64,000 nucleotides of DNA, taken from positions 2,367,001 through 2,431,000 of the forward strand of contig NZ_CP102384.1 of the NCBI RefSeq assembly GCF_024628865.1, given 5' to 3'. Positions 44,097-52,711 of this stretch are shown piece after piece; position 1 is the first letter of the stretch; the number at the start of each line of letters is the position of its first letter. The position numbers were made by a program, and so were the translations under genes. Under the pieces are notes generated by a model. It saw nothing but the letters and a program-made list of their open reading frames with translations, was not told the origin of the DNA and ran no database searches. Source of the stretch: Sphingopyxis sp. DBS4. GTDB taxonomy: Bacteria > Pseudomonadota > Alphaproteobacteria > Sphingomonadales > Sphingomonadaceae.

Positions 44097-44825
44097 ATGG
44101 CTACCAAGATGGATAGTGCCGAAAAGGCTTTCGAAGCCGCGACGCTGGAAACCGCCGCCAAGCCGGTGGCCGCTCCCGTCGTGCCGGCCGTTGCCGCCCC
44201 TGCCGCGGCGCCCGTGAAGACCAAGACCGTCGCGGCGAAGGCCAAGCCGGTCCAAAAGAAAGCCGCAAAGCCGGCAGCGAAGAAGGTCGCTCCCAAGAAC
44301 GCGGCCGCAAAGACTATTGCCCCCAAGACCAAGGCCGCACCGAAGCCGGTTGCCGCCGCCGCCAAAGGATTCAAGACCATGAACGACACCGTCAAGAAGT
44401 TCGCCGAAGACGCCAAGACCCGCGCCGAAGCGCTGACCGCCGACTTCCAGGAACGCTCGAAGGAAGCGCTCGCCAAGTCGAGCAAGCTTGCCGAGGAAGC
44501 CGTCGAATTCAACAAGGCGAACGTCGAAGCGCTCGTCGAAGCCGGCAAGATCGCCGCGAAGGGCATCGAAACCCTCGGCCAGGAAGGCGTCGCCTTCGCT
44601 CGCAAGAGCTTTGAGGACACGTCGGCCGCGCTGAAGGGCTACACCGCCGTCAAGTCGCCGACCGAATTCTTCAAGCTTTATGCCGAGAACAGCAAGAAGG
44701 CGTTCGACGCCGCTGTCGCGCAGACCTCGAAGACCAGCGAACTCGTCGTCAAGCTGACGAACGACAGCTTCGCGCCGATCTCGAACCGCGTGTCGGTCAT
44801 CACCTCGAAGATGAAGGCAGCCTAA
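44097..44825 (+). CDS. Phasin family protein with basic Ala/Lys/Pro-rich N-terminus
   Basis: A 242-aa phasin. The C-terminal ~140 residues are amphipathic helices of the phasin_2 kind ([40 protein letters not shown]) that coat PHA granules. The first ~90 residues are a low-complexity Ala, Lys, Pro and Val stretch with histone H1-like repeats ([19 protein letters not shown]), which could bind DNA or polyphosphate-rich nucleoid. It has a strong ribosome site, two operator boxes upstream and a terminator downstream, suggesting high, regulated expression together with phaC function. Confidence 0.93.
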   Translation: MATKMDSAEKAFEAATLETAAKPVAAPVVPAVAAPAAAPVKTKTVAAKAKPVQKKAAKPAAKKVAPKNAAAKTIAPKTKAAPKPVAAAAKGFKTMNDTVKKFAEDAKTRAEALTADFQERSKEALAKSSKLAEEAVEFNKANVEALVEAGKIAAKGIETLGQEGVAFARKSFEDTSAALKGYTAVKSPTEFFKLYAENSKKAFDAAVAQTSKTSELVVKLTNDSFAPISNRVSVITSKMKAA

Positions 44826-44890
44826 GGCTTTCCTCTTCCCGTTGGCGCGGGCCTTCCCCCCTCCTCTCCCCGTCCGCGCCGACATCCCAA

Positions 44891-44934
44891 GACCGCTCGC
44901 TTCCTCCCCGGAAGCGGGCGGTTCTTGCTTTTGC
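44891..44934 (+). terminator. Rho-independent terminator after the phasin gene
   Basis: ACCGCTCGCTTCC (44892-44904) pairs with GGAAGCGGGCGGT (44910-44922) with one mismatch, followed by TCTTGCTTTT. It lies 66 bp after the phasin stop. Confidence 0.8.
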
Positions 44935-45013
44935 AGAAACCGCATGGCGAACAATCGGTAAAAATGCCGACACCCGCCCTCTTGCGATTCCGCCCCGGCT
45001 TGCGATATTCCCG

Positions 45014-45382
45014 ATGATGATGCTTCCCGCCTCCATTCCTCACATCGTCCGCGCCATGGCGGGCAAGGATGACGATACGTCCGGCACCCCCGGCGTCGGC
45101 ATCGCGACGCGCACACGCGCGAAGCCCAAGAAGCCGTCGATGTACAAGGTGCTGCTGCTCAACGACGATTACACGCCGATGGAGTTCGTCGTGATGGTGC
45201 TGCAGCGCTTCTTCAACATGGACATCGAACGCGCGACGCAGGTGATGCTCCACGTCCACCAGCAGGGCGTCGGCGTCTGCGGCGTCTTCAGCTACGAGGT
45301 CGCCGAAACCAAGGTCACCCAGGTGATGGACGCCGCAAGGCAGAACCAGCACCCGCTTCAGTGCACGCTGGAAAAGGCGTAA
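45014..45382 (+). CDS. clpS: ATP-dependent Clp protease adaptor ClpS
   Basis: A ClpS adaptor delivering N-end-rule substrates to ClpAP. The conserved core is [16 protein letters not shown] followed by [20 protein letters not shown] and [12 protein letters not shown], with the Asn-Asp-Asp and His residues of the binding pocket. Starting at 45014 gives 122 aa; the ATG at 45056 (MAGKDDD) gives 108 aa, closer to the family average, and neither has a strong ribosome site. clpA is not in the window. Confidence 0.95.
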   Translation: MMMLPASIPHIVRAMAGKDDDTSGTPGVGIATRTRAKPKKPSMYKVLLLNDDYTPMEFVVMVLQRFFNMDIERATQVMLHVHQQGVGVCGVFSYEVAETKVTQVMDAARQNQHPLQCTLEKA

Positions 45383-45401
45383 CCCCCTCTCACGATTTCC
45401 G

Positions 45402-45501
45402 CGTCATTGCGAGCGGAGCGAAGCAATCTCCAGCTATCGGCCTTTGTGCGAAGGCCGATAGCTGGAGATTGCCGCGTCGCCTTCGGCTCCTCGCAATGAC
45501 A
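45402..45501. repeat. Type C palindromic repeat, copy with long central stem
   Basis: CGTCATTGCGAGCGGAGCGA and AGCAATCTCCAGCTATCGGC at the left, the complement at the right ending CGCAATGAC. The central arms GCTATCGGCCTT/AAGGCCGATAGC are a perfect stem, making this the strongest hairpin of the family. It sits between the convergent clpS and hxlR-type genes. Confidence 0.88.
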
Positions 45502-45508
45502 ATCTCGA

Positions 45509-46000
45509 TTACCCGCCCCGCGCCGCCTGTTCGGCCTTGAGCGCCGCCGAAGGCTCCCCCTTCAAATCGCCATAGCGAAGCGGTTCGCCGCAACCCGGAC
45601 AGACCGTCGCCGTCCCGACATCGGTGCCGCAGGCGCGATGCGTGTAGCGCATTGCCGGCCCGCCCCCCGTCTCGCCGGGGGCATAGGCCCAGCGCTCGCT
45701 CCAGTTGCGCATCGCATAGAGGACATCGAACAGATCCTTGCCCTTGGCGGTCAGGCGATACTCATGGCGCGGCGGCCGCTCCTGATAGGCGTGGCGCTCG
45801 ACCACCCCCTCGGCGACCAGCCGCTTGAGCCGCGCCGAAACGAGCTGCGGGCCGAGTCCGGTGTTCGCCGCGATCGCCTCGAACCGCCGCCGCCCGAAGA
45901 ACAGATCGCGCAGGATCAGCAGCACCGCGCGGTCGCCGAGCAGCTCGGCCGACCGGCCGACGGGGCAATAGGTATCCGACAGATCGGCGCGCTTGGGCAT
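45509..46000 (-). CDS. HxlR-family transcriptional regulator
   Basis: A 163-aa winged-helix protein. It starts at MPKRADLSDTYCPVGRSAEL, with the family-typical Cys near residue 12 and LLGDRAVLLILRDLFFGRRRF, then GLGPQLVSARLKRLVAEGVV. The C-terminal 60 residues contain CPGCGEPL and a Cys in RACGTDV, probably a zinc-ribbon, an addition not found in minimal HxlR proteins. It is divergent from the SDR gene and probably binds the 17-bp palindrome at 46122. Confidence 0.9.
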   Translation of the reverse strand: MPKRADLSDTYCPVGRSAELLGDRAVLLILRDLFFGRRRFEAIAANTGLGPQLVSARLKRLVAEGVVERHAYQERPPRHEYRLTAKGKDLFDVLYAMRNWSERWAYAPGETGGGPAMRYTHRACGTDVGTATVCPGCGEPLRYGDLKGEPSAALKAEQAARGG

Positions 46001-46019
46001 TTCGCTTATCCCGTTTTTT

Positions 46020-46102
46020 CGTCGCCCCCGCGAAGGCGGGGGTCCAGCTTCCACGCTTTCGTCGATCCATCAAGCTGGATCCCCGCCTTCGCGGGGGTGA
46101 CG
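46020..46102. repeat. Palindromic intergenic repeat, type E
   Basis: GTCGCCCCCGCGAAGGCGGG and GGTCCAGCTT at the left, AAGCTGGATCC and CCCGCCTTCGCGGGGGTGACG at the right. It lies between the divergent HxlR regulator and SDR genes, just beside the operator. Confidence 0.85.
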
Positions 46103-46117
46103 AAGAAAGAAATCCCT

Positions 46118-46144
46118 TGTCACTATGATTATCATAGTTACTAT
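46118..46144 (+). promoter_or_regulatory. Promoter of the SDR gene
   Basis: TTGTCA (46118-46123) and TACTAT (46139-46144) are spaced by 15 nt. The spacer is filled by the 17-bp palindrome at 46122-46138, so a bound regulator would cover the promoter. Confidence 0.5.
46122..46138. promoter_or_regulatory. 17-bp palindromic operator between the HxlR and SDR genes
   Basis: ACTATGAT-T-ATCATAGT is a perfect 8-1-8 dyad, AT-rich in GC-rich surroundings, in the short divergent region. HxlR proteins are dimers that bind such palindromes; assignment of this site to the neighbouring HxlR gene is inference. Confidence 0.75.
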
Positions 46145-46167
46145 CGCCCGCAAGAGGAGATTCGCTT

Positions 46168-46893
46168 ATGTCCGCAGCCGTCATCATCGGCGCCGGCGAC
46201 GCCACGGGCGGCGCGATCGCGCGCGCCTTCGCCGTCGAGGGGCTCACCGCCTGCGTCAACCGCCGCGAACGCAATGCCGACGCGCTCGAAACGCTCGCGC
46301 AGTCGATCCGCGATGACGGGCACCAAGCGCGCGCCTTTCCCGGTGATGCCCGCGACGAGGACGCGATGATCGCCCTGTTCGATCGCGTCGAGGCAGAGGT
46401 CGGCCCGGTCGAGGTCGCGGTGTTCAATATCGGCGCCAATGTGAATTTCCCGATCGCGGAAACCACCACCCGCGTCTTCACCAAGGTTTGGGAAATGGCC
46501 TGCCTCGGCGGCTTCCTGATGGGCCGTGAGGCGGCGAAGCGCATGACCCCACGCCGCCGCGGCACCATCCTTTTCACCGGCGCGACCGCCAGCCTGCGCG
46601 GCGGATCGGGCTTCGCGGCCTTCTCGGGCGCCAAGGCGGCGCTGCGGATGCTCGCGCAGTCGATGGCGCGCGAACTGGGGCCGCAGGGCATCCACGTCGC
46701 GCATGTCGTGATCGACGGCGCGATCGACACCGAGTTCATCAAGGGCCGCCATCCCGATTTCGATCATGCCAAGGCGCAGGATCTGATCCTGAGTCCGCAA
46801 GCGATCGCCGCCAATTATGTGATGCTCCACAAACAGCCCAAAAGCGCGTGGACGCACGAACTGGATCTTCGCCCATGGGGAGAAAAATGGTGA
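46168..46893 (+). CDS. Atypical short-chain dehydrogenase/reductase-fold protein
   Basis: A 241-aa Rossmann protein of SDR size. The cofactor motif reads IIGAGDATGGAIARAF in place of TGxxxGxG, and FNIGANV stands for NNAG. At the active site, Ala139 and Phe152 occupy the positions of catalytic Ser and Tyr, while Lys156 (AFSGAKAAL) remains. Thus classical SDR oxidoreduction is doubtful. An AGAGGAGA ribosome site precedes the ATG. The gene faces an HxlR regulator across a palindromic operator and is followed by an HCCA isomerase-like gene. Confidence 0.88.
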   Translation: MSAAVIIGAGDATGGAIARAFAVEGLTACVNRRERNADALETLAQSIRDDGHQARAFPGDARDEDAMIALFDRVEAEVGPVEVAVFNIGANVNFPIAETTTRVFTKVWEMACLGGFLMGREAAKRMTPRRRGTILFTGATASLRGGSGFAAFSGAKAALRMLAQSMARELGPQGIHVAHVVIDGAIDTEFIKGRHPDFDHAKAQDLILSPQAIAANYVMLHKQPKSAWTHELDLRPWGEKW

Positions 46894-46901
46894 TGGAAAT
46901 T

Positions 46902-47080
46902 CCCTCTCCCCTTGCGGGAGAGGGTTGCGGAGACTTGGCGGCTCTGCCGCCTAGTCATAGCTGGGTGAGGGGTATGCGATCCGCGGGATCGCGCGAGCTT
47001 TGCTCGCAACCCCTCATCCAAGTCCGCCTAATCGCTTCGCGATAAGGCTCCCTATCCTTCTCCCGCAAGGGGAGAAGGGA
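46902..47080. repeat. Inverted repeat, type F, copy 2
   Basis: CCCTCTCCCCTTGCGGGAGA at the left (hairpin by itself) and CCTTCTCCCGCAAGGGGAGA at the right, with inner arms AGCTGGGTGAGGGG-like and CCCCTCATCCAAG. It occupies nearly the whole gap between the SDR and HCCA isomerase genes. Confidence 0.75.
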
Positions 47081-47093
47081 AAGGATTTGAAGC

Positions 47094-47693
47094 ATGACCA
47101 AGACTCTCGAACTCATTTTCGACTTCGGCAGCCCCAACGCCTATCTGACGCTGAAGGTGCTGCCCGAACTGCTCGATCGCACGGGCGCCGACCTGGTCAT
47201 CACGCCATGCCTGCTCGGCGGCATCTTCAAGGCGACGGGCAACAAGGCGCCGATGGTCCAATATGCCGACGCGCCCGCGAAGCTCGCTTATGAAAATCTG
47301 GAAATGCGGCGCTTCATCGCGAAGCACGGCCTTACCAAATTCCGCCTCAACCCGCATTTCCCGGTGAACACGCTCCTCATCATGCGCGGCGCGATCGTCG
47401 CCGAGGACGAGGGCATTCTCGACGACTATGTCGATGCGGTGAACCGCGCGATGTGGGAAGACGGCCTCAAGATGGACGATCCCGAGGTCGCCGCGGCCTT
47501 TCTCTCGGCAAGCGGCTTCGACGGCCCCACACTGCTCGCGCGCACGCAGGAACCCGAGATCAAGGCAAAACTCGCCGCCAACACCGAGGCCGCGGTCGCG
47601 CGCGGCGTGTTCGGCATCCCGACCTTCTTCGTCGGGGACGAGATGTTCTTCGGCAAGGACCGGCTGGGTCAGGTCGAGGAAGCGCTGGGTTAA
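47094..47693 (+). CDS. 2-hydroxychromene-2-carboxylate isomerase (DsbA-like/GST kappa family)
   Basis: A 199-aa thioredoxin-fold protein of the HCCA isomerase / GST-kappa family. The active-site Ser is in FDFGSPNAYL, where DsbA has Cys-x-x-Cys, so disulfide chemistry is excluded and glutathione-dependent isomerisation of aromatic or other intermediates is likely. The C-terminus has the cis-Pro loop FGIPTFFVGDEMFFG. GAAGGGAAAGG upstream of the ATG may be its ribosome site. It may work with the SDR protein just upstream. Confidence 0.93.
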   Translation: MTKTLELIFDFGSPNAYLTLKVLPELLDRTGADLVITPCLLGGIFKATGNKAPMVQYADAPAKLAYENLEMRRFIAKHGLTKFRLNPHFPVNTLLIMRGAIVAEDEGILDDYVDAVNRAMWEDGLKMDDPEVAAAFLSASGFDGPTLLARTQEPEIKAKLAANTEAAVARGVFGIPTFFVGDEMFFGKDRLGQVEEALG

Positions 47694-47726
47694 GGGCTGA
47701 TTGCGACCGAAAGGCGACACTCTATC

Positions 47727-47750
47727 TCCCCTCCCGCAGGCGGGAGGGGA
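47727..47750. terminator. Hairpin after the HCCA isomerase gene (type F half element)
   Basis: TCCCCTCCCGC-AG-GCGGGAGGGGA is an 11-bp perfect stem with a tiny loop, 34 bp after the stop. Its sequence matches the arms of type F repeats, so it looks like a single-arm copy serving as transcript end. Confidence 0.6.
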
Positions 47751-47819
47751 AAGCAGCGCCATCCTTCAACGGCCGCTCCCACCCCGAAGCCGGCGCCAAC
47801 GCATTCCTGACGCCGCTCC

Positions 47820-48791
47820 TCAGTTAAAATCGAGCTGAACGATCTCCCTCGGCGTCGCGCGGCAATACATTTCGAGCGATTTCGCGCCGTCGGGATAGGT
47901 CGCGGTCATCGCAGCGCGGATGCGCCAGCCGCCGTTGCCCTGCTCCAATGAGACGAGCTTGTCGTAGGACAGCCGCGTTCCGCCGGTTGCGCCGATCTGC
48001 CGTGCGGCGTCGTTCATGCAATTCTGCACCGACGAACGCGAAGCGCTCGGGAGACCGGAGAGGTCGGCACTGAGCGTCGCGGGGCCGCTCGCGGCCGGCG
48101 GCGATGTACTTTCCTGCGTGCTGCCGTCGTCCTTCTTCTTTTTCTGGCTTGCAAGCAAAGCGAGCAACCCGCCGGCAACGACGATGCCGCCGATGATCAG
48201 GCCGGTGCTCGGCCCTTTGTCTTTTTCGGGTTTCGGGCCGGGCAGCGGCGCGAGATTGGCGTAGCCATAGCCGAATTCGGCGCGGCAGCCGTTCGTCACC
48301 CAGATCAGGTTCGCGTCATACCCCCATTGGCGCCCGGCGTTGCATTTGCCGCCGAGTTTGCGGAGCAATTCGACGCGCCCATTCGTCTGGACATTGCATT
48401 GTTCGTAGCGATTGTTGCGCGACTCGCAGCGGAGCGTCCCGGCATAATCGCGATCGGGATAGGAGCCCCCGCTCGAATAGCCGTAGCGAAATTCGGCGCG
48501 GCACCCACCCGAAACCCATATCTGATTGGCGTCGAAACCCCAGTCGCGTCCTTTCGAGCAGCGCCCGCCGATCACCCGGACCAGCTCGACGCGATTGCTG
48601 GTCTTGACCTTGCAGCGCTGCCGCTGGTTGTTCCGGGACTCGCAGCGGATCGTGCCCGCATAATCCCGGTCATATCCCGCCGATCCGCTTGGCGGCGGAT
48701 AGGGGTAAGTCGTCTGGGCAAAGGCCGGAACGGCAAGCTGGCTGACGGCGAACGATGCGGCGGTGACGGCCGTGACGACGGGATTTCGCAT
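47820..48791 (-). CDS. Exported protein with two DUF3011 repeats
   Basis: A 323-aa exported protein with signal peptide (MRNPVVTAVTAASFAVSQLA). Two tandem DUF3011 modules begin YDRDYAGTIRCESRNNQRQ and YPDRDYAGTLRCESRNNRYE and both end CRAEFRYGY/CRAEFGYGY with conserved Cys pairs. A transmembrane helix (GLIIGGIVVAGGLLALLAS) follows, then a domain with two Cys. DUF3011 proteins are secreted or envelope-bound with unknown ligands. The two repeats suggest binding of a repetitive partner. Confidence 0.88.
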   Translation of the reverse strand: MRNPVVTAVTAASFAVSQLAVPAFAQTTYPYPPPSGSAGYDRDYAGTIRCESRNNQRQRCKVKTSNRVELVRVIGGRCSKGRDWGFDANQIWVSGGCRAEFRYGYSSGGSYPDRDYAGTLRCESRNNRYEQCNVQTNGRVELLRKLGGKCNAGRQWGYDANLIWVTNGCRAEFGYGYANLAPLPGPKPEKDKGPSTGLIIGGIVVAGGLLALLASQKKKKDDGSTQESTSPPAASGPATLSADLSGLPSASRSSVQNCMNDAARQIGATGGTRLSYDKLVSLEQGNGGWRIRAAMTATYPDGAKSLEMYCRATPREIVQLDFN

Positions 48792-49180
48792 AGCAGTTTC
48801 TCCCCTGTTGAATGCCTTGCCCTACAGTCCTCATTTCCTTCGACTAACCTGCGCCGGATGGTTTCACATTTTCACCGCGAACGCCATCGCCAAATGCCGG
48901 ACGCCGCAAACGAATGCGGGAAAGCAAATCGGCTTTCCTACTTTATTCCGCCGTGCTTATCCTGCGCACGAAACAGGCCGTGCCCCCTCGCCCTGAAGCC
49001 ATGAAGGACATGATTTGGATGCGCACACGCGGACCCTTTGTGGCTTCAGGCAATCGGCTTGCGGTTCGGCTTAAAGCGACAAAGGAGACGAACCGGATAC
49101 GCACGTCCGTATATTTTGTCGCTTTAAGCTTCGCTACGGCATCCGCTTGCGCGCATCAGCGCATCCGCTAAGGACAGCCG
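48792..49180. other. Intergenic region with two stem-loop repeats
   Basis: No coding potential. Two imperfect relatives lie in tandem: an arm pair CCTGAAGCC (48992-49000) with GGCTTCAGG (49042-49050), and a 15-bp perfect pair at 49069-49083 with 49115-49129. The sequence before 48990 shows nothing recognisable. A ribosome site (AAGGACAG) precedes murA. Confidence 0.55.
49069..49129. repeat. Stem-loop repeat, type G, copy 1
   Basis: GCTTAAAGCGACAAA pairs perfectly with TTTGTCGCTTTAAGC around a 31-base loop starting GGAGACGAACC. The arm TTAAAGCGACAAAGGA recurs at 56233-56291 before the HEPN-like gene. It ends about 50 bp before murA. Confidence 0.85.
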
Positions 49181-50464
49181 ATGGATCAGATCGTCATTCG
49201 CGGCGGCCAGCGACTCAAGGGCCGTATCCCCATCTCCGGCGCCAAGAATGCGGCGCTCACCCTGTTGCCCTGCGCGCTGCTCACCGACGAGCCGCTAACC
49301 CTGCGCAACCTGCCGCGGCTCGCCGACGTCGACGGCTTCGGCCACCTCCTCAATCAGCTCGGCTGCTCGACGACGATCGAGGGATCGCGGCCCGAGGATT
49401 TCGGCCGCGTGATGACCGCGCGCGCGACCACCCTCACCTCGACCGTCGCGCCCTATGACATCGTGCGCAAGATGCGCGCCTCGATCCTCGTCCTCGGCCC
49501 GCTGCTCGCACGTGCGGGCGAAGCGACCGTGTCGCTCCCCGGCGGCTGCGCGATCGGCAACCGCCCGATCGACCTCCACCTGAAAGCGCTCGAAGCCTTC
49601 GGCGCCGAAATCGAGCTCGCCTCGGGCTATGTGAAGGCGAGCGCCCCCGGCGGACGGCTGGCGGGCGGCAAGTTCACCTTCCCGGTCGTGTCAGTCGGCG
49701 CGACCGAAAATGCGGTCATGGCGGCGGTGCTCGCCAAAGGGACCTGCGTGCTCGAAAATGCCGCGCGCGAGCCGGAGATCGTCGACCTCTGCAACTGCCT
49801 CGCCGCGATGGGGGCCGAGATCGACGGCATCGGCACCGAAACGCTGACGATCGAGGGCGTCGACCGGCTGCACGGCGCGACCTATCGCGTGATGGCCGAC
49901 CGTATCGAGGCGGGCAGCTACGCCTGCGCCGCGGTAATCACCGAAGGCGATGTCGAACTCGTCGGCGCCAAGGCCGACGAGATGGAGGCGACACTCGCCG
50001 CACTGCGCGAAGCCGGCGCGACGGTCGAGGAGACCAAGGCCGGCATCCGCGTCGCCATGTCGGGCCGCGCCGAGCCGGTCACCCTGTCGACCGCACCCTA
50101 TCCCGGCTTCGCGACCGACATGCAGGCGCAGTTCATGGCGATGGCGACGCTCGGCACCGGCGCATCGCTGTTCACCGAAACAATCTTCGAGAACCGCTAT
50201 ATGCACGTTCCCGAACTGGCGCGCATGGGCTGCGACATCCAGGTCAAGGGCCGCACCGCGATCGTCCGCGGTGTCGACAAGCTGATCGGCGCGCCGGTGA
50301 TGGCAACCGACCTGCGCGCCTCGATGAGCCTGATCATCGCCGGTCTCGCCGCCGAGGGGCAGACCGAGGTCAACCGCGTCTACCACCTCGACCGCGGCTA
50401 TGAACGGCTGGAAGAAAAGCTCCAGGCGGTCGGCGCCGACATCGAACGGATCAGCGCGGGGTAA
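49181..50464 (+). CDS. murA: UDP-N-acetylglucosamine 1-carboxyvinyltransferase
   Basis: A 427-aa enzyme of the first committed step of peptidoglycan synthesis (enolpyruvyl transfer to UDP-GlcNAc). It has the N-terminal [11 protein letters not shown] loop, catalytic Cys123 in [11 protein letters not shown] (the fosfomycin-sensitive residue), and the two-domain length of the family. Its last 14 bases overlap the convergent hydrolase gene. Confidence 0.98.
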   Translation: MDQIVIRGGQRLKGRIPISGAKNAALTLLPCALLTDEPLTLRNLPRLADVDGFGHLLNQLGCSTTIEGSRPEDFGRVMTARATTLTSTVAPYDIVRKMRASILVLGPLLARAGEATVSLPGGCAIGNRPIDLHLKALEAFGAEIELASGYVKASAPGGRLAGGKFTFPVVSVGATENAVMAAVLAKGTCVLENAAREPEIVDLCNCLAAMGAEIDGIGTETLTIEGVDRLHGATYRVMADRIEAGSYACAAVITEGDVELVGAKADEMEATLAALREAGATVEETKAGIRVAMSGRAEPVTLSTAPYPGFATDMQAQFMAMATLGTGASLFTETIFENRYMHVPELARMGCDIQVKGRTAIVRGVDKLIGAPVMATDLRASMSLIIAGLAAEGQTEVNRVYHLDRGYERLEEKLQAVGADIERISAG

Positions 50465-51716
50465 GATGTTCGGCGCGGCCGTAGGCACCGCGCACGTCGC
50501 CTTTGATCCAGTCGCCGAGCAATTTCAGATAGCCGTCGGTGAGCCGCGTGACGTCGCGCGATCCGTCGGGATGCTGGACATATTCCCACATGCCGTGATC
50601 GGTCTGGGGAAAGAGATAGACGTCGACCGGCTTTCCTGTCGCCTTGAGGTCCATCAATGCGCCGCGCGTCGTTTCGATCGGCGCCTCGCGGTCCTCGCCC
50701 GCCAGCACCCACAACAACGGCGTGTCGAGCTTTTTGAGCACCGCGACCGCGTCATAATCCCAGATCAGCTCCAGATTGTCGAAGCGCGCCCGCCCGATCC
50801 GGCGCAATTCGGCGTCGGAGAGACGCGCCATCGCGCCGCTATATTCGCCCTCCACCTTCGCGGCCCACGGCTTGCCCGCCATCTCGCTCCGCACCGCATC
50901 GAGATCGGCATAGCCCTGCGCGAAGTTGGACAGCAGCAAGGTTGCGGTCGCCTTCGACAGGCGATCGACGAGCGCCTCGGCATCGGCGCCCCGTCCGGCG
51001 GCGCGGACTTCCGACACCATCTGCTCGCGGTCCTCCTCGATCGGCGAAGCGACAAGACCGAAGCCGACCGCGACGAAATCGGCCTTGGTCAGCGTCGCGG
51101 CGCGCGGCGCGACCCAGCCGCCCTGGCTGCCGCCGAAGAAGCCCGCGCGGCCGAACCGCCCCGCCGCCATCCGCCGCGCCGTGTCGAGCGCCTTCGCCGC
51201 ATCGGTCGCGAGCAACTCGAAATTCTGCGTATATTCGCCTTCCGACCCACCGGTGCCACGCTTGTCATAGACGAAGACCGACAACCCCTGCGCGGCCATC
51301 GCATAGCCATAGAGGCCGCCGATCGGCGAACTGCGTTCGGAACCGTGCACCATCACCACCAGCGGGCGCCGCGGGTCGGCGTCCGGCGGCTCGATCAGCA
51401 TTCCGGTCAGCTTTGTCTCGACGCTGTCGAAGGTCGCCGGGGTTTCGCGAAAAGCGATCCGCGTCCACGCCTTGCCCGCGACGGTCACCGCGCCCGCATC
51501 ACAGGCCAGCGGCGGGCCCGCTTCGTTCGTGGCGCCGCGGCGCCCGTCGCGGAACTGATAGCGAAGGCCCGGTTCGGAAACCGCCGGCGACGGCACCAGC
51601 ACGACGAAATCGCCGTCCGCGGCGCGATAGGTTCCGGGCTGGCAGGCGCCCTGGGCCGATGCCGGAGTTGCCGCGGCGGCGGCGACAAGGGCGATTGCGA
51701 TGGAGAGGATTTTCAT
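50451..51716 (-). CDS. Exported alpha/beta hydrolase (dienelactone hydrolase/S9-like)
   Basis: A 421-aa exported hydrolase with signal peptide ([21 protein letters not shown]). The N-terminal ~100 residues form a beta-rich domain. The hydrolase domain has [12 protein letters not shown], the nucleophile in [10 protein letters not shown], an acid in [11 protein letters not shown] and His in FPQTDHGMW. The group resembles acyl-CoA thioesterase/prolyl-oligopeptidase-like serine hydrolases; substrate unknown. Convergent with murA by a 14-bp overlap. Confidence 0.88.
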   Translation of the reverse strand: MKILSIAIALVAAAAATPASAQGACQPGTYRAADGDFVVLVPSPAVSEPGLRYQFRDGRRGATNEAGPPLACDAGAVTVAGKAWTRIAFRETPATFDSVETKLTGMLIEPPDADPRRPLVVMVHGSERSSPIGGLYGYAMAAQGLSVFVYDKRGTGGSEGEYTQNFELLATDAAKALDTARRMAAGRFGRAGFFGGSQGGWVAPRAATLTKADFVAVGFGLVASPIEEDREQMVSEVRAAGRGADAEALVDRLSKATATLLLSNFAQGYADLDAVRSEMAGKPWAAKVEGEYSGAMARLSDAELRRIGRARFDNLELIWDYDAVAVLKKLDTPLLWVLAGEDREAPIETTRGALMDLKATGKPVDVYLFPQTDHGMWEYVQHPDGSRDVTRLTDGYLKLLGDWIKGDVRGAYGRAEHLTPR

Positions 51717-51751
51717 GAAACCGTCTTATCGACATAAGACAGCCGTGACAA

Positions 51752-52711
51752 TCAGGACTCCGGTTCGACCGGGACCGACACCATATTGCCGCTGACCGAC
51801 GGCCGTTCGGGCCGTTTCGCGACAGCGATCACCAGCCCGACAAGCGCGACCGCGCCGCCCGCAATCGACAGCGGCGCCCAGCGATAGCCCTCGAACGCCG
51901 TCGAAAAACCCATTGCGATGATCGGGATCAGCACGCTCGACCACGCCGCCTGCCCCGGCCCGACCGCGCGGATGACGTTGAAATAGAGCGGAAAGGTCAC
52001 CGCGCTCGCGACGATACCGAGGTAAAGAATACCGCCGAGATAGACGGGCGTCGCCTCGATCACCGGTGGCCCTGCAGTGATCCAGGCATAGCTGCCATCG
52101 GCAAGTGCGCCGAACAGCATCGCCCACGCGATCATCACGACCATCGATTGCGCCCGCGCGATCGCGGTCCCTTGCATGACATTGGCGGTCGACGCGCTCA
52201 TTACCCCCGCAAGCGTCAACGCGGTGCCGAACAGCACCTCACCCGCGCCGAGCGCTGCGGCGCGATATTCGTGGAGGATCATCAGCCCGACACCGACGAT
52301 CGCGATCCCGGCGCCGGCAAGGAAGCGCTTCTCCAGCGGCGATTTCAAAAGCAAGCGCCCGAGCAGCGTATTCGGCACGATCAGCAACGCGAAAAGCACT
52401 GCGACCAGCCCCGAGGTGATATGCTGTTCGGCGCGATAGACGAAATTGAAGTTGAAGGTGAACTGCGCGATCCCGAGCAGCACCGCGAAGGCCATGGCCT
52501 TGGGTTCCAGCAACAGGCGCTCGCGCCGGAGCACCGCAAAGGCGAACATCGCGATCGCCGCGACCAAAAAGCGATAGGTGACCGACCAACTCGGCGGCAC
52601 GACGCCGAGCTGCCCCTTGATAACGATCCACGTCGATCCCCAGATCAGCGTAACCAGCGCGAAGGGGATGAGGACGCGGGGGGTGAGGAGCGTCGCGGGT
52701 TGCTCGTTCAT
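51752..52711 (-). CDS. EamA-type (DMT superfamily) transporter
   Basis: A 319-aa inner-membrane permease with ten predicted helices in two EamA repeats: first repeat begins ALVTLIWGSTWIVIKGQLG, the second repeat AGVMSASTANVMQ. Such proteins export amino acids or other metabolites; the actual substrate is unknown. It starts inside the last codons of the threonine-aldolase gene (4 bp), so the pair is one unit and export of a product of amino acid metabolism is possible. Confidence 0.92.
   Translation of the reverse strand: MNEQPATLLTPRVLIPFALVTLIWGSTWIVIKGQLGVVPPSWSVTYRFLVAAIAMFAFAVLRRERLLLEPKAMAFAVLLGIAQFTFNFNFVYRAEQHITSGLVAVLFALLIVPNTLLGRLLLKSPLEKRFLAGAGIAIVGVGLMILHEYRAAALGAGEVLFGTALTLAGVMSASTANVMQGTAIARAQSMVVMIAWAMLFGALADGSYAWITAGPPVIEATPVYLGGILYLGIVASAVTFPLYFNVIRAVGPGQAAWSSVLIPIIAMGFSTAFEGYRWAPLSIAGGAVALVGLVIAVAKRPERPSVSGNMVSVPVEPES

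Noticed and set aside
44826..45013. Small gene between phasin and clpS
   Set aside because: No start with ribosome site and the stretch is occupied by the terminator hairpin.
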